This document shows positions 43,318 to 54,580 of a stretch of DNA of 56,480 bases, in pieces. Every line of letters begins with the position of its first letter. The stretch's first letter is position 1. A program made the translations under genes and the position numbers. The notes beneath the pieces were generated by a model. It was not told the origin of the DNA. It worked only from the letters and a program-made list of their open reading frames with translations, and did no database searches. This DNA is from Setomelanomma holmii (taxonomy: Eukaryota; Ascomycota; Dothideomycetes; Pleosporales; Phaeosphaeriaceae): assembly GCA_010015745.1 (NCBI GenBank), contig ML978315.1, positions 1-56,480 on the forward strand, given 5' to 3'.

Positions 43318-44258
43318 TGCTAGATACACATGTCCACAAGATTGCTGCTCTTCTGTAACCACCCCTCAAATTGACTCCTCAGCCTCATCCGGTTCTGTCA
43401 TGGCCAGCAATAATGACAATTTCTCGAGACTTGTAGACGACACGGCTTCAAGGGAACCATCAGCATATGGCAAAATCAACGAGATTGGACATACTGGAGT
43501 CTATTCATGGTTATGACCTGGGCGTGGGCCTGCTCTCCTCGTGGATCCGGAATAGATCATCTTGTAATTGTGGCAAAGTCGTATACCACCAGCTGGTTTA
43601 TCAGCACAAGGGTCCGCCGTATATTTGATCACGTTACACGATCCAATCTTGCAACCATCTCCAACATAAATGTATGTGGTTTTGTATTCGTTGCACATGT
43701 TGTATGTCGATGACCGTGGAATGAGGCGTGAATCGTGTTGATGTAGTAGTGTGTTGTTATGCAGTAAAGTTCTTTATCGGACAGAATGAATTGTATATAA
43801 GTCTTGATATGCTTACTAAGGGGCTAAGTGGCTCTTGACAGGTAAAAGATTGAAACGTAGTGGCTGCATTGACTTAACCACAAGCAGCTGAATATGTCCG
43901 TTCAATGCTTCAGAACCCAATATGGACTCCTCATCCGGTCAAAACCCCTTTCGTGTGATGTAGGAAGTGCTTCCTGCTGCCTACACGACTGGGTGCGCGG
44001 AAACTGCGTACGCCCTTAACACCACCTTCCTTTTCCAGACGACATGCACGTACTAGTTTCCTAAGCTCCAAAGTGGCGTAATATGCGAGACTTACGAAAG
44101 GCGCACTTTCCAATCCCGCACATGGCCTGCGTGCCTGCATGACCCCACCTCCTACAAACCCATTTGACGTCATAGATGCAGCACCATTTGGAAGTGTGAG
44201 ACATCATGAAAGTGTGAATTGATCACTTCCACCCACAACACTCCAAAATCTTCAGTTA
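43318..44258. other. Intergenic, no supported gene
   Basis: About 940 bp of 3' flanks of convergent genes. ORFs here are short, without ATG-anchored domains. Confidence 0.4.
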
Positions 44259-45286
44259 TCAAATTACGAGACATAAATGTCGAGGAGTTGACAAAGTACT
44301 ACATGACAGATTGTCTCGTAACGGTGTCGCATTGATTTCCACTACGGCCCAGTGTCCCTTTCGCAGCTCGAAAATTGCCTTGTGAACGAGGATCGTGCAT
44401 AGTTCAAAAAAATTCTTCTCACATTGTGCCGTCACCTCTGCCTGCGGATCTAGACCTACTTCGGGCATGTCGCCTGGTCGGAAGAACCATAATAAACTCA
44501 TGACCATCCAACAACTCACCCAATGGCCATTCCATGTTCTCTTTCACCCACGTTAATGCTTCAAGCGGCTCTTCATGGTCAACAAAAAAGCTAGTGTCCA
44601 CGCAAGACACAAGGCCACTGCTGTCTCCAGGATAAAAGAGTGAACCCCGTAATTTGGCATTCTGTACATAGTCTACTGGCGAAGCTTTCATTATCGATTC
44701 CGCATTGTCTTTGATGAAATCGAGGGAGATAGTGTTGATCGAACCTAGTGAGAATGAGTGCTAGGTCGGGAACGATTCTGGAATAGTGTGTACTCACTTC
44801 CGAAAGCCTTCGCAGCAGCGAGGCAAGCAGCTGGATGAGAGCTCATGACTCCGTAAACATCATCCCCGTCCATTCTCGTCTCGTTAAGAAGTCCAGCTGC
44901 AAGTCCACGCTCACGATACTCGTGGTGGACAACCAGTTGAGTGATCCAGCAGATAATCTTGTCGCCAACATTCCAACGGCAGGCAAAAGCATTGCCCGCA
45001 AGTCTGCCGCCAACGGTAACTCTGACATAAGAGGAACTGCCCTTCGAAAGGTAGTCGTTGCGGAGCTTGGCTTTGCTGAGTCGAACAGGAGTATCTAGAG
45101 AGTTGTAAATACGTTTGTAAGATTTGAAGAGCTCCCAAACCTACTTGCTTTGGCGAATGGCCCCATGTTTTCTGCCGCTTGCGCACCCCAAACTCCATAG
45201 TTGTCAGAAAAGAGCTTTGCGGCTTCCACGAGCATCTCGTCGGTAACCTGGTCACTATTGAACCCTTCATAAACCTTCTTTTCCAT
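44259..45286 (-). CDS. GNAT-family N-acetyltransferase
   Basis: Four exons, 45286-45145, 45094-44798, 44744-44520 and 44473-44259, join in frame to 292 residues. The GNAT core is in exon 2: YVRVTVGGRLAGNAF (strands), ITQLVVHHEYRERGLAAGLL (acetyl-CoA loop; RERGLA takes the place of the Q/RxxGxG/A signature), and SHPAACLAAAKAF (helix 4). Such enzymes transfer acetyl from acetyl-CoA to an amine; the substrate is unknown. The C-terminal half (FVDHEEPLEALTWVKENMEWPLG, shortened) is particular to fungal members. An upstream in-frame ATG at 45394 would add 36 basic residues; I chose 45286 (MEKKVYEGFNSDQ) as more family-like. No break seen. Confidence 0.8.
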
Positions 45287-45632
45287 GGTTAAGGTACGTG
45301 TGCGTCTTCGCCTTTGCTGCGTCGGTGGGATGGTTCGGCTCTGAGGCTCGGAGACGAATGCGACCGATTTTCGTTGTGGTGTAAATGATTTCATGGGCGG
45401 AGCGGCGCGAGATGTAAATATGTCAGGCGATGAGGTTGTTTCAAAGCTTGGTCGTTATTTTAACGCCAAGACATGCGGGGCTGCCAGCTGCCCCACTACC
45501 GATACCGGTACCGGTACCGGTAGTCTCTTGGCTCACCGCTTCTCCATGCGGTATCCGGCTAGCCACGGGTAATCAATAGTGGCCAGGTTGCTTGATTTTG
45601 ATCATGTGATTGTATAAGTCATCTTTCTACAA
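45287..45632. other. Intergenic with a short palindromic TACCGG repeat
   Basis: Around 45500-45522 the unit TACCGG is repeated (GATACCGGTACCGGTACCGG), giving a self-complementary stretch. No gene seen. Confidence 0.45.
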
Positions 45633-48458
45633 CTACTCGTGCCTGGGGAGCCTCCAACCAGCAAGTGACTCTATCCGGTTCTGTGCTTCCTCGAACAAGT
45701 ATGTACCAGCCCCAGGTATTAGATAGTGTGGTGAACTTGTGAGACAGATCCTTGCGGCATAGTCAAAGGCGGCTTTACCTCCATCCAAGTCATTCAGCTG
45801 AAGGCGTGTAATGCAAAGGAAAAGATGTATGATTGCAACTGTAAACACCTCTTCCTCGAGCGGATAGTATTTCCGGCCCAAGCTCAGCGCATTCAGCCAG
45901 TAGGATTCCGCCTCTTCCAAAGGAGAGATGCGTGCTAGAGCCATGTAAGCTCGTATATGACCAAGGCGGTCGATAATATCGGGTTCAGCCAAGGTCTCAT
46001 AGATGCTAGAGACTTCTCGAAGTATACGCTCTGCCGCGACAAACTGATTTCGCCGGATCTCAACCTCAGACAATGAAAGAAGTAACCGGCGGAACCCCTT
46101 TGAACGTGGTTCGTGCACTCTCAGGCGCTCGATCTCCGTCTTGATCATCTTGGAAGCGGTGTCGAGCAGATTTTCGGCATGTGGTGGATGAGTGGAATTA
46201 CGTCGTAGGTAATGTAGCTCGACGTAAGTATCGACAAAATGAGATAAAACCAAGCGCTTTTTAGAGTCGCGAAGGTTTGGTGTTTGGAGACATTTGTTGT
46301 ATATCTCGCATGCATACTCGAAACGGCCTTGTCCTTTCAATATTTTGCCAGCTGAGTATATTTGGCTCCACACTACATCAAGTTTCTTCTCAGTGATGTC
46401 TGAGTTGGTAGGAGTCCACAATTGCGATTCTTTATCAGCCAAGCAGAAATCGAGGTTGTAGGCATAGTTGGCTGCCCTAGAAAGATGCAATTGTCCAATG
46501 ACATGATGTGTTTTCAGACGTGTGGCCATGTCCGCGTGATCCAGGAAATCTTCCAGAAGCCTATTCGAGCTGGCAACGTCTCCTCTGAGGCGGAAAAGCA
46601 CGCTCCGCTGATAGACAGCTTCTGCTTGTAGATGATGTGCGTTCCCGATCCTCTCGATCAACGGGTCGATTAGCGAGAGTATGTGATGCTGTTTAGATGA
46701 AGATCCACATTTAGAAACCGCAAGTAATGTTTCGATCACTTCGATATCAGCCGGGATCTCCTTCCCAGTTATAGCATAGAATTCCAATACACTATCCAGT
46801 ACTGCTAACACATGTCTCTTTTCTGATACTGGTCTTGGGTTATCAGCTTACAGTTCAACTGATTCGATAGCCTAATTGACTTACAGATCCATGGGCTCAC
46901 GGGGGAATACGTGGCAGAACAACCGAAATACCTGTTCCATCCAATACGTCGAGGAGTCATGTAATTGAGAACTGACCGGTGCCGAAGCACGTATAATGTC
47001 TACATCATCTACTCGTTCTACCGTGATGGCTGCACTTAAAACTAGCTGGTCGAGGACTAAGCGGAACAGACTAGCATCTGAGAACAGAATCTTAAGACGT
47101 TCGTCGAGAGGGGCTGTTTGCGGATCGACCTGGTATTGACCGCCATCCTCATTCCACCTTGTTTGAGGTATTCCTGCTTGGTCCATCATAATCCTTGGCA
47201 GGGCTCGAACTGCGCTGATGAGTAACAATAGTGGCTGCCCAGCGTCCGGAATAGTATTGTGATGCTCCGTATCTTCGCTATAGGAACTATCCCATTGAAT
47301 ATCTAGGTCTTGAATGGTCAGATTCTTAACGCTACAACCTACAGAAGGCGATCTTACCGTGTACAACGAAGGAACGTTGTGTCGAGATTGCGAATTCTAG
47401 TGAACGACGAGAAGCTGCGGTATGCTTTACAGGGTGGACTATGTAGATATCTTCTGTTGTCCGCTGCCAATCTGGCAGGACGTAACCGAGCGTATTATAA
47501 AGCTCAGGAAGCCTGTAATCATGGTCAGACTGCTCTTCACAAGTTTGATCCAAAACCTATACCCCGGATCTACTATACCAACAGAGCCAAGCAGAGAAGC
47601 GATGAGTCCAGGGAAGGTGTAGTGCGGCACTAGGCAGTCGTCGTAGTTCCACTTCAAAAACGCTTCTGTTGAAAGGTTTTGGAGAATTGAATCAAAGTTC
47701 GCATCATTTCCGATCAATAGTAGATCCTTGATAGACATAGCACCTATAAACCCATAATTAGCTTGACTTTGAGAACCAGGCTTCGACATCATACCAAGAA
47801 AGAACAGCTCAGTCGCTCGTGAAACCAGCCAACCTCGACAAACAAGCATATTGATGAGCTTGTGAATTCACGGAATAGTCTTTAGCAGCTTCTCCCGGTC
47901 ACGCTGTCTGATATCGGCAATGATTCTAACCAACTGATCCACAACTTCGACTGACACGCCTTTCCTCAAGAGGAAGTCGCAGTATGAAAGTGAAAGAAGA
48001 ACCTGGAAGTAAGCAAATGACCTTTGAAGCTCGTGGTTCTCAAGAGAAGCCTTCGCAAAACTGGCTAGCGTTTTTCAGACTCGAACCATAAGAACATTTT
48101 CTGCGTTCTCACTCTCGCAGTGAGGCTCTCTAAACGATACGTGTGAGCGAAAGGAGAGGCTTCGAACCACACCTTCGTAGTTTTGCACCGTGATCAGTCC
48201 GAGTTCACACTGTCTTTTGCGCCACTTGTTTCCTTCGGGTGCACGGTGTAAGAATCGATCGAGTGCCTGTGAATTCTCTGAAGTTGTGTGCGTGTTCTTG
48301 CGTTTCTTGGATGCATCTTCTTTTGACGCCGCGATCGCAACGCGTCCATCAGGCAAGTCTTCGAGAGGGAAGTTGAAGCTTGGACATTCCTGGCAATGCT
48401 GTCGCATGCGGTCGTGTAAGCTTGATCGGACCAGCACAAAACCCGCTCGAGTGGCCAT
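45633..48458 (-). pseudogene. 875-codon helical-repeat (TPR-like) protein with one internal stop
   Basis: Five exons, 48458-48113, 48064-47563, 47512-47358, 47308-46885 and 46833-45633, agree in phase at every junction (48-51 bp introns) and total 876 codons including the stop. The N-terminus (MATRAGFVLVRSSLHDRMRQ, CQECPSF) is unlike known domains. Exon 5 is a long alpha-helical array (HHLQAEAVYQRSVLFRLRGD, GRFEYACEIYNKCLQ, AERILREVSSIYETLAEP, EEAESYWLNALSLGRKYYP) of TPR type. A TGA at 47868-47870 (codon 181) interrupts exon 2 between KTIP and IHKLINML, fitting a CGA to TGA change; no intron removes it. The rest is well conserved in appearance, so inactivation is recent, or the stop is polymorphic or an error. 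Function unknown. Confidence 0.65.
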
Positions 48459-49297
48459 GATGGCCGGAATGATGGCGACTCGAGATCTTGGTGACTGGAA
48501 TGTTATTCGAAAACGCGACAAACGCTACTCCACTTTTGATGCGGCCGTGACGCACCTAGCACAGACTAGCGTGGTTCTGCACGCCAAGGGTGAAAATCGC
48601 ACCATCTGGCGGGGCGCAGCCGCTTGCCCACGTTCGCATGCTTCACGCTATCATACATGTTGGCCAAAGCTATTTCCGAGTCCGCGATTAGATCTTTTCT
48701 GAGTAGTCGGCGGGTTCGCTGAGCTGAGGATTTAAGCGAGCTGACGATGGGACAGCTGAGGATCTTCATACTGCACAAGCTAATGTGGGGTTATCCCGCA
48801 CGTGACGGCCTCCCTGCAGTTCCTATATTTCTTATTACCCAGAGCTTTTCGACTCCGCACTTGAATAATGTTGCGACACGCGAACGACGCGAACTTCGAA
48901 CGTGGAACGATCCTTCACTTACCTGACTCGAGTCGTCATTGCTGAGGTTCATGTTATATCATGCAGCTACCTGCCCGGACAATACTGAGGCCCATCATCC
49001 ATTCAACCACTCCTCTTTCGCTAACCCCTGACGCTTCCGGAACTCTCGAACTACGCGCTTCGCGGTATTCCTTGTAATCCGCTGAAGCAAAAGTAAGTGA
49101 GTAGATGCAAAAGGCTTAGAGCCGAATCGGGTTTAGCCATGCAATGCTTGCGATGTCCCTATCTAGTGAACCGAAACCTTGTTGCCGATTTCGCAGGGGC
49201 ATAGCTTGCTGTCCCCGATTGTTATCACTGTAAACGGTCGGGCAAGGTATGTTACATTGCCTGCATTTTTCATGCGTGGAAAATCACGAATTTCTTG
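48459..49297. other. Intergenic, no supported gene
   Basis: About 840 bp upstream of the TPR-like gene. The long + strand frame at 48190-48702 lies mostly antisense to exon 1 of that gene and is a shadow. Confidence 0.4.
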
Positions 49298-49730
49298 TCA
49301 TATTGGCGCCGCGTGACGGTTTGCGCGGCGCGGCTTGCAACATGAACCCGGTTGCATATTCACCTTCATTTCCCAGCGTAATAAGCAATCCAATCCGATG
49401 ACCTGCAAAGGGTGATCGAGATGAAACGCAATTGTCGCTGAGAACGCGTTCCAAATTTTCGTTGCTAGTGCTTGGTCCATTTCCGTGGGGAATAAAACGA
49501 CAACAGCGTGTTGTTGAAAATAACGGATCAATAGCATGTCACTAGGCCCACCCATCCATGTCGCCTCAAGGATTGCTTTCCATTTCCTCTCCTCCCATGT
49601 CTTCCGTGTGCTTATGCTTACATCCGAGAGCGAGCTGATGATTAGGGCATTGGCGCTGGGAAAGTGACTGTGCCGTAAAGCAATTCCGCTTTCACTTTCA
49701 AGGCCCAACGCAATTACATCCGTATCCGCA
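49298..49730 (-). pseudogene. Unknown protein fragment (exon-like)
   Basis: An open frame without ATG begins right after a possible splice acceptor (CATTAG, about 49733) and runs to 49298: HADTDVIALGLESESG, RKTWEERKWKAILEATWMGG, MLLIRYFQQHAVVVLFPTEM, DCLLRWEMKVNMQPG. The codon usage and helix-strand alternation read like real protein, and I have a vague recollection of a Capnodiales-type family but cannot name it. No upstream exon was found, so this is a remnant or a 3' exon. It might be the tail of a gene truncated by the repeat at 50 kb. Confidence 0.35.
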
Positions 49731-50074
49731 TGTGCCTAATGGTTTCAGCACGATCTAGTGGATATGGAATCTGTGAGTGAGCTGAGTTTAAGATGGCTGA
49801 TACCGAAGATATATAACGCATGCTTTCCATGAGGCTGAGAGGTCCTCCAGTCCATTGCCTGAATGCCCACCCAGTCCTTCACCGGTCATAATCCTTGACG
49901 AATAGCCTGTGCATCCTAACTATCACGAAATGGCTCGAGCTCCTGCAGTTCATGTAGCTGTCTGCAAGACGGAGGTACGTGAGATTATCCTTGGTCTCTC
50001 AGATCTAATCGTTAGAGGAACAGCATCGAAACGTCATCGGATGTGCTCTACAGTACTCCCAAAATGATATTTTG
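49731..50074. other. Intergenic
   Basis: About 340 bp between the fragment and the 169-bp LTR-like repeat; no gene seen. Confidence 0.35.
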
Positions 50075-50243
50075 TGTTGGATGTGGGAGCACAGGGCAGG
50101 TATGAATGAGGCAGAAGGTTGTTGTATTGAGAGAGCTACTGCGAGCGATTATATACACAACCAGATGAGTAAGCAGGTGACTAACAGAGTCACGTGAGAT
50201 GCAGTTCACAGTGTACTGTGTGAACTGAGGTGCCAGGCTGACA
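50075..50243 (-). mobile_element. 169-bp LTR-like repeat, second copy
   Basis: The reverse complement matches 24221-24389 with three differences (TG for CA in one place, C for T in another). TG..CA ends. Unlike the first copy, the flanking 5-mers (GATGT and CAAAA) do not match, so the insertion may be old, recombined or part of a longer lost element. It lies about 110 bp downstream of the intact HET gene. Confidence 0.75.
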
Positions 50244-50353
50244 ACATCCAATGATGATCACTCCAGTTCCTGCCAACCAAGACGATCTCACTTGCACTGT
50301 GCCCAACAAAGGATCATGAGTTCAAGGGTATAGTTTGCTGTCCAACGCTGACT

Positions 50354-52885
50354 CTAATCTATGCACCATTCTCTCTCCTGCCAAGTGCCTCTGCTAAGAT
50401 ATTGTAAATCTCGATCTTCTCCATTTACGATTGCCGGTACCGACCGTCCACTATTGATGCCGAACATATTCCCTAGCATATTGCTAGTAAGTTCAAACTC
50501 ACCAGTCCTCGCCTCCGTAGACTTTCGGAAGGAAACTACACAAAGTTTTCGCACCGGCGAGCTTGTGTTTGTTGCTCCTGCTGGTAATAGCCCAAGAATG
50601 CCTGAACCTCCCAGTATGTATTGTGAATGCATTTCAGCATCCTGCTCCGATTCCTTGTGGAAAATGTGGTGCTTGAACCCTTTCAAAGAAAAAGGTATAA
50701 ACACAATTCTTTGGGGAAGCTCAGCGTCCGCTACGCCTTTCCATTTGCGCCTTCGCTGCAACATTCCAACCCATTTATGTTGATAAAAAACCACCCCTTT
50801 GCCATCGGTCATGTACGTCCTGATATTGAGCCAATTCTCGTATTCGTCTTTGACGTAGAGTTCATATCCCACTGGGTAGTGGACAGGGAAAACAAGTCCC
50901 TGCGTCTCGACACGAAAGCCCAACTCCGTGATAGTACCACAGAGTGGTGGGCTATCCCAATATGCTGTTTTAGTGCCCACATGGGACTGAATATTCCACC
51001 TGGACGCCAGTAGCGTACGGGGGCCCCACCTAAATCCTTTCGTAGACATAGACTCCTCAAACCCTAAGATGTAGATAGGCACTTGAAAGGGTGACAGCAG
51101 ACTCCAGAACTTCTGCAATCGTTGTGCCGGAGGAGTATCGATAATCTGTGCCATGTCGAGATCCAGCAACGCTCCTAGACACAGTGCCTCGTCTGCAGGG
51201 ACACTAGTAGTTCGGAACATACAAGTGTCAATCACGGCCTTCAGCTTATCTGAGAAAGAAGGTTTAGACAGACGGAATCCGCGTATACTCATGTACCGCT
51301 CGTACACGGCCCCAAGAAGGGTGCTGATAAAGATAATGTCGTCGCTTTTGCAAATCCGGCTCCACGCCTCATCGATATCGAAGAACTTGTCGCTAAAGTG
51401 GAAGAGGAGCCTTTGTGCTAAAGCACCTTCTTGGTATGTCCATAGTCGACGATTCCAGACGGAGATTGATATTTTGAGGATGAGTTCAGTATCTTCCACA
51501 TCAGTGGCTGGATTAGACATAAGCCAACTGTCCAACACAACAACGGTGGTGGCTCTTTCATAAGTCAGGCGCATCTTCTGCAAAGCCAGGTTTTGCGCTT
51601 CGTCCTGTCCCGTGCCGTCCGGCGGCACACAGATCGTATCGAGCCAGAACAGAACATGATCTCCGTGTACCATCTGAACATCTCGCACGATCTTGCTCAA
51701 GCGTACCAATTGACAATGGGGAATGGCGTTCTTTTGAATATTTCCCAGGCCATCGGACCAGACATGCGATATAGCGACATAAATCATCTCAGGTCTCCAC
51801 TTCACCAGCTGAATGGTACTGGAATCGTTTTCAGGATCTATCGACATTATGAGGGGTATGCTGCCATCCTCAGAGCCGTCTCCTACGAGAATCGCTTCTA
51901 ATTCGAAAGATTTGGCTACCACATCGCCGCACCCATGGCAGTCGAGGCAATGACGAGTCTCGTAGGTATCATCTGTGAGTTGTCGGAGTGAGCATTGGTA
52001 TGACTTGCAGAGACTGGAGTCATCTGCCGCCACTGGTTCCATGTGAGGGGAGCCTCCGCGGTTAACAGGATCACAGATCGTGATCATCCTGTGAGCCTGT
52101 GACTGGTCTGGCCGTGGCACGTTTTGGAGGAAAAGAACACCACTCGATGGCAAGTTTCTCGTGATGATCTCGATCTCGAAAGGACACCAACCGCAACTCC
52201 TTAAGCCCATCCATAGATCTTGGGGTTTGGCCACCGGGTGCGCGAACACGGACATACAGCGCGCAAGTTCTAGTCTTGACGACTTTGACGTTCCGAAGTA
52301 GAGGGCAAGATTATCGAGACATTCGAGCATCAGAGCTGTGGCTACAGCATCCACCGGATCTCGTGGATCGCAATCCGAGCCTTGCTCAATATAACTGAGA
52401 AGATCCTTCACTATTTCAAGGATGTTAGGATCGATCGCACCGCCCTCTGTATCGATTTCGGCAAGTTGACGATGGATGCCCTTGGCTGGTAGAATGACCT
52501 GGAACTTCCAGCGCGGGAGCTGTTCGCACAGAGTATCCAGTGATATATGCTTCAGATATAGTGCAAGTAGTTCCAAAATGCCCCGCATTCCAGAAAATGT
52601 CTGCTGGTCCACCGCATCGATGTCGAGGACTTGCATCAAAGCCCTATGGTCGAGGAGGACAGATAATGAAGTCAATGGCCCAAGAAACAGCCACCTTTGG
52701 AGGAAAGCCTGAAACTCTCGAGTGGGATTCTGGAAGAGGTATTGCCACTCGCGCACAGTTCTTCGACTCCATCCTTGTTGTTCTGGGTACGTATTGAAAT
52801 CATCGCATTCGTACGCATCGGCCGAAAGTAGACGAAAACCCAGCGAATGTCCCAACGAATTCGAAGGCGTCAAGAGATGATTCAT
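50354..52885 (-). CDS. HET-domain protein, intact, 843 residues
   Basis: A single exon from ATG 52885 to TAG 50354. HET proteins drive heterokaryon incompatibility and cell death in filamentous ascomycetes. The N-terminal 290 residues are helical and unassigned (residues 1-290), followed by a Cys-rich stretch (CKSYQCSLRQL, RHCLDCHGCGD). The HET domain starts near residue 370: YVAISHVWSDGLGN, FWLDTICVPPDG, ATTVVVLDSWL and RRLWTYQEGALAQ. A C-terminal 270-residue region follows (PADEALCLGALLDLD, GMLQRRRKWKGV). Unlike the decayed HET gene at 22.6 kb it has no stop or shift. Length is at the upper end for this family. Its 3' flank carries the same LTR-like repeat that interrupts the other HET gene. 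Confidence 0.88.
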   Translation of the reverse strand: MNHLLTPSNSLGHSLGFRLLSADAYECDDFNTYPEQQGWSRRTVREWQYLFQNPTREFQAFLQRWLFLGPLTSLSVLLDHRALMQVLDIDAVDQQTFSGMRGILELLALYLKHISLDTLCEQLPRWKFQVILPAKGIHRQLAEIDTEGGAIDPNILEIVKDLLSYIEQGSDCDPRDPVDAVATALMLECLDNLALYFGTSKSSRLELARCMSVFAHPVAKPQDLWMGLRSCGWCPFEIEIITRNLPSSGVLFLQNVPRPDQSQAHRMITICDPVNRGGSPHMEPVAADDSSLCKSYQCSLRQLTDDTYETRHCLDCHGCGDVVAKSFELEAILVGDGSEDGSIPLIMSIDPENDSSTIQLVKWRPEMIYVAISHVWSDGLGNIQKNAIPHCQLVRLSKIVRDVQMVHGDHVLFWLDTICVPPDGTGQDEAQNLALQKMRLTYERATTVVVLDSWLMSNPATDVEDTELILKISISVWNRRLWTYQEGALAQRLLFHFSDKFFDIDEAWSRICKSDDIIFISTLLGAVYERYMSIRGFRLSKPSFSDKLKAVIDTCMFRTTSVPADEALCLGALLDLDMAQIIDTPPAQRLQKFWSLLSPFQVPIYILGFEESMSTKGFRWGPRTLLASRWNIQSHVGTKTAYWDSPPLCGTITELGFRVETQGLVFPVHYPVGYELYVKDEYENWLNIRTYMTDGKGVVFYQHKWVGMLQRRRKWKGVADAELPQRIVFIPFSLKGFKHHIFHKESEQDAEMHSQYILGGSGILGLLPAGATNTSSPVRKLCVVSFRKSTEARTGEFELTSNMLGNMFGINSGRSVPAIVNGEDRDLQYLSRGTWQEREWCID

Positions 52886-53479
52886 TGTGCAACAGATGGA
52901 TAGATGCTCCCATCCAAGGAAGGCTTGAGCTTTCGACTACTCTCAAGCTCGGTAGAATGACTGCCTTTACCTACAACGTGTTTTGAGATGGAGAATTTTC
53001 ACCGCCAATTACATGCTGCGCCACCCAGTACAGTGGTCAACGTGGCTGCCAATGAGGCCGATCGGCTTCTGGGGCGCAGCAACTTGATTGGTTAACGTTT
53101 ACAGCAAAGGTCGTCATTGCTCTGAGCCACGCCAACACAGCCTTCGACAGAACCAAGCAAATTACAATTCGCAATGTGGTGCATTCAGCATTCAACATCA
53201 GACCTTATTCTTTAGCAGCAAAGGCAACGCTTGTATACCGTACGTTCTGTTGTGTAGTTGCATCGAGCAGACACTGCTCGCCTGTGTTGCGCGGGTATTG
53301 GGGGGCAGGATTATCCGTTATCGGCTAGCTTACTACCCGTTCCAGGCCAATCTACGCACAGACTTCAATACGGCTGTGCACATACTATGCTTACCCATGG
53401 CGTCAGTCTCACCGCCCTCTTGCTAGGGTTTCACTTGCTGCAGCCTATAGCTAAACATACCTTATAAGGATCATTTGGC
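52886..53479. other. Intergenic / possible 5' exons of the membrane protein gene
   Basis: Divergent promoter region between the HET gene and the membrane protein gene. Open frames exist at 53088-53467 but no splice pair convincingly links them to the next frame. Confidence 0.35.
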
Positions 53480-54580
53480 TTGTTCCGAGTAGAAAAAGTT
53501 ACGTCAGAAATTGACCCTTGGAATCCAGCATCTTTCTTCAATAAGCTCAATACCAACGCGATGACCGTCGCTCCATTTGTTCAATCATGGGCACCGCTTA
53601 AGATCGATGCGTTGGGTATCGTGACTATGCTAGGCGCAAAGCAAGTCGATACCTGGATCGGACGTTTGACTTACAGCTACATTACAGACATGCTCCCATT
53701 GCTAGGCGCCTTTGTCATTGCTGGAAACTCGTTCACTGAGCCTATACCTGGCTTTGTGCTCCACAATGTCACCGACGGCATTGTGGCAACCGATCTGGCT
53801 GGCTGGTTTACTCGATGGTTACTCTGCCAGAACATCTCGTTCTCACAAACAACGATATCGATATCACTCGCGAGGCGACCTCGATCCCGCCCTACCTTTC
53901 TCATTGCATACAGCCTGGCTGTACTCTCGATCGTGCCTGTCATGGCCTTATCGGTCCTTGGTAGTGACTGGTGGGGATTTGCAAATACAGTGGCTATGGC
54001 CGTCTCGATCCTCGTTCGCAAAGTCGTTACGGAATTGAACAGAACAGCTTTAGACGTCGCCAGTGATGAGGCTGAGGCAACAGACCTTGAAGAAGTGAAG
54101 GTCTTCCTCACCATGTCAACTGGACAGGGTCTCATTATCCGCACGTCTCGTGCCATCGTTATCAAGTGCCTCTTGTCAACACCACAAATACCGAAGTCCT
54201 CTTTCTACAACCTCATACGCGGTTTGGGATGGCTGGCATTTGGCTGCCACGTCATCGCTCTCGGAATGTCAAGCTTTGTGGTCCAGCTTATCACAGTAGT
54301 GATTATGGTCTCGGCGACTGTGCTTGCTACACGTGGGGTTGGTGACACCGAATCACGTATAGGCAGAAGGCTGTTGCTGGAACGCTCTGATCTGGAAGGA
54401 AAGGCCGCGCGAGCACGCTTGTTCGCGAATCTCGATATGACAGAGACTGAGGAAAATTCGATGGTGCATTGGAATATGTTCCCTCAGCGGAGTAACGCCC
54501 ACTGGTGGTCAAGATACCAAACGTGTAAACAAGAGAAGAGCTTTGAGAAGTGGGGCGAAATGTTGATTCTGAAACCATGA
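53480..54580 (+). CDS. Multi-pass membrane protein of unknown function
   Basis: The frame is open from just after a TAA near 53467 to TGA 54578-54580. The first in-frame ATG is 53561 (MTVAPFVQSWAPL), giving 339 residues; the preceding codons may belong to a spliced exon. Hydrophobic segments: MLPLLGAFVIAG (about 53690), FLIAYSLAVLSIVPVMALSVL (about 53900), WWGFANTVAMAVSILV (about 53970), and a long pair at GLGWLAFGCHVIALGMSSFV and LITVVIMVSATVLAT (54220-54340). Between them, VRKVVTELNRTALDVASDE is a soluble loop of a kind I associate with an uncharacterised fungal membrane family often found near HET genes. The C-terminus is cytosolic-looking with Trp/His. No transporter signature seen. Confidence 0.7.
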   Translation: MFRVEKVTSEIDPWNPASFFNKLNTNAMTVAPFVQSWAPLKIDALGIVTMLGAKQVDTWIGRLTYSYITDMLPLLGAFVIAGNSFTEPIPGFVLHNVTDGIVATDLAGWFTRWLLCQNISFSQTTISISLARRPRSRPTFLIAYSLAVLSIVPVMALSVLGSDWWGFANTVAMAVSILVRKVVTELNRTALDVASDEAEATDLEEVKVFLTMSTGQGLIIRTSRAIVIKCLLSTPQIPKSSFYNLIRGLGWLAFGCHVIALGMSSFVVQLITVVIMVSATVLATRGVGDTESRIGRRLLLERSDLEGKAARARLFANLDMTETEENSMVHWNMFPQRSNAHWWSRYQTCKQEKSFEKWGEMLILKP

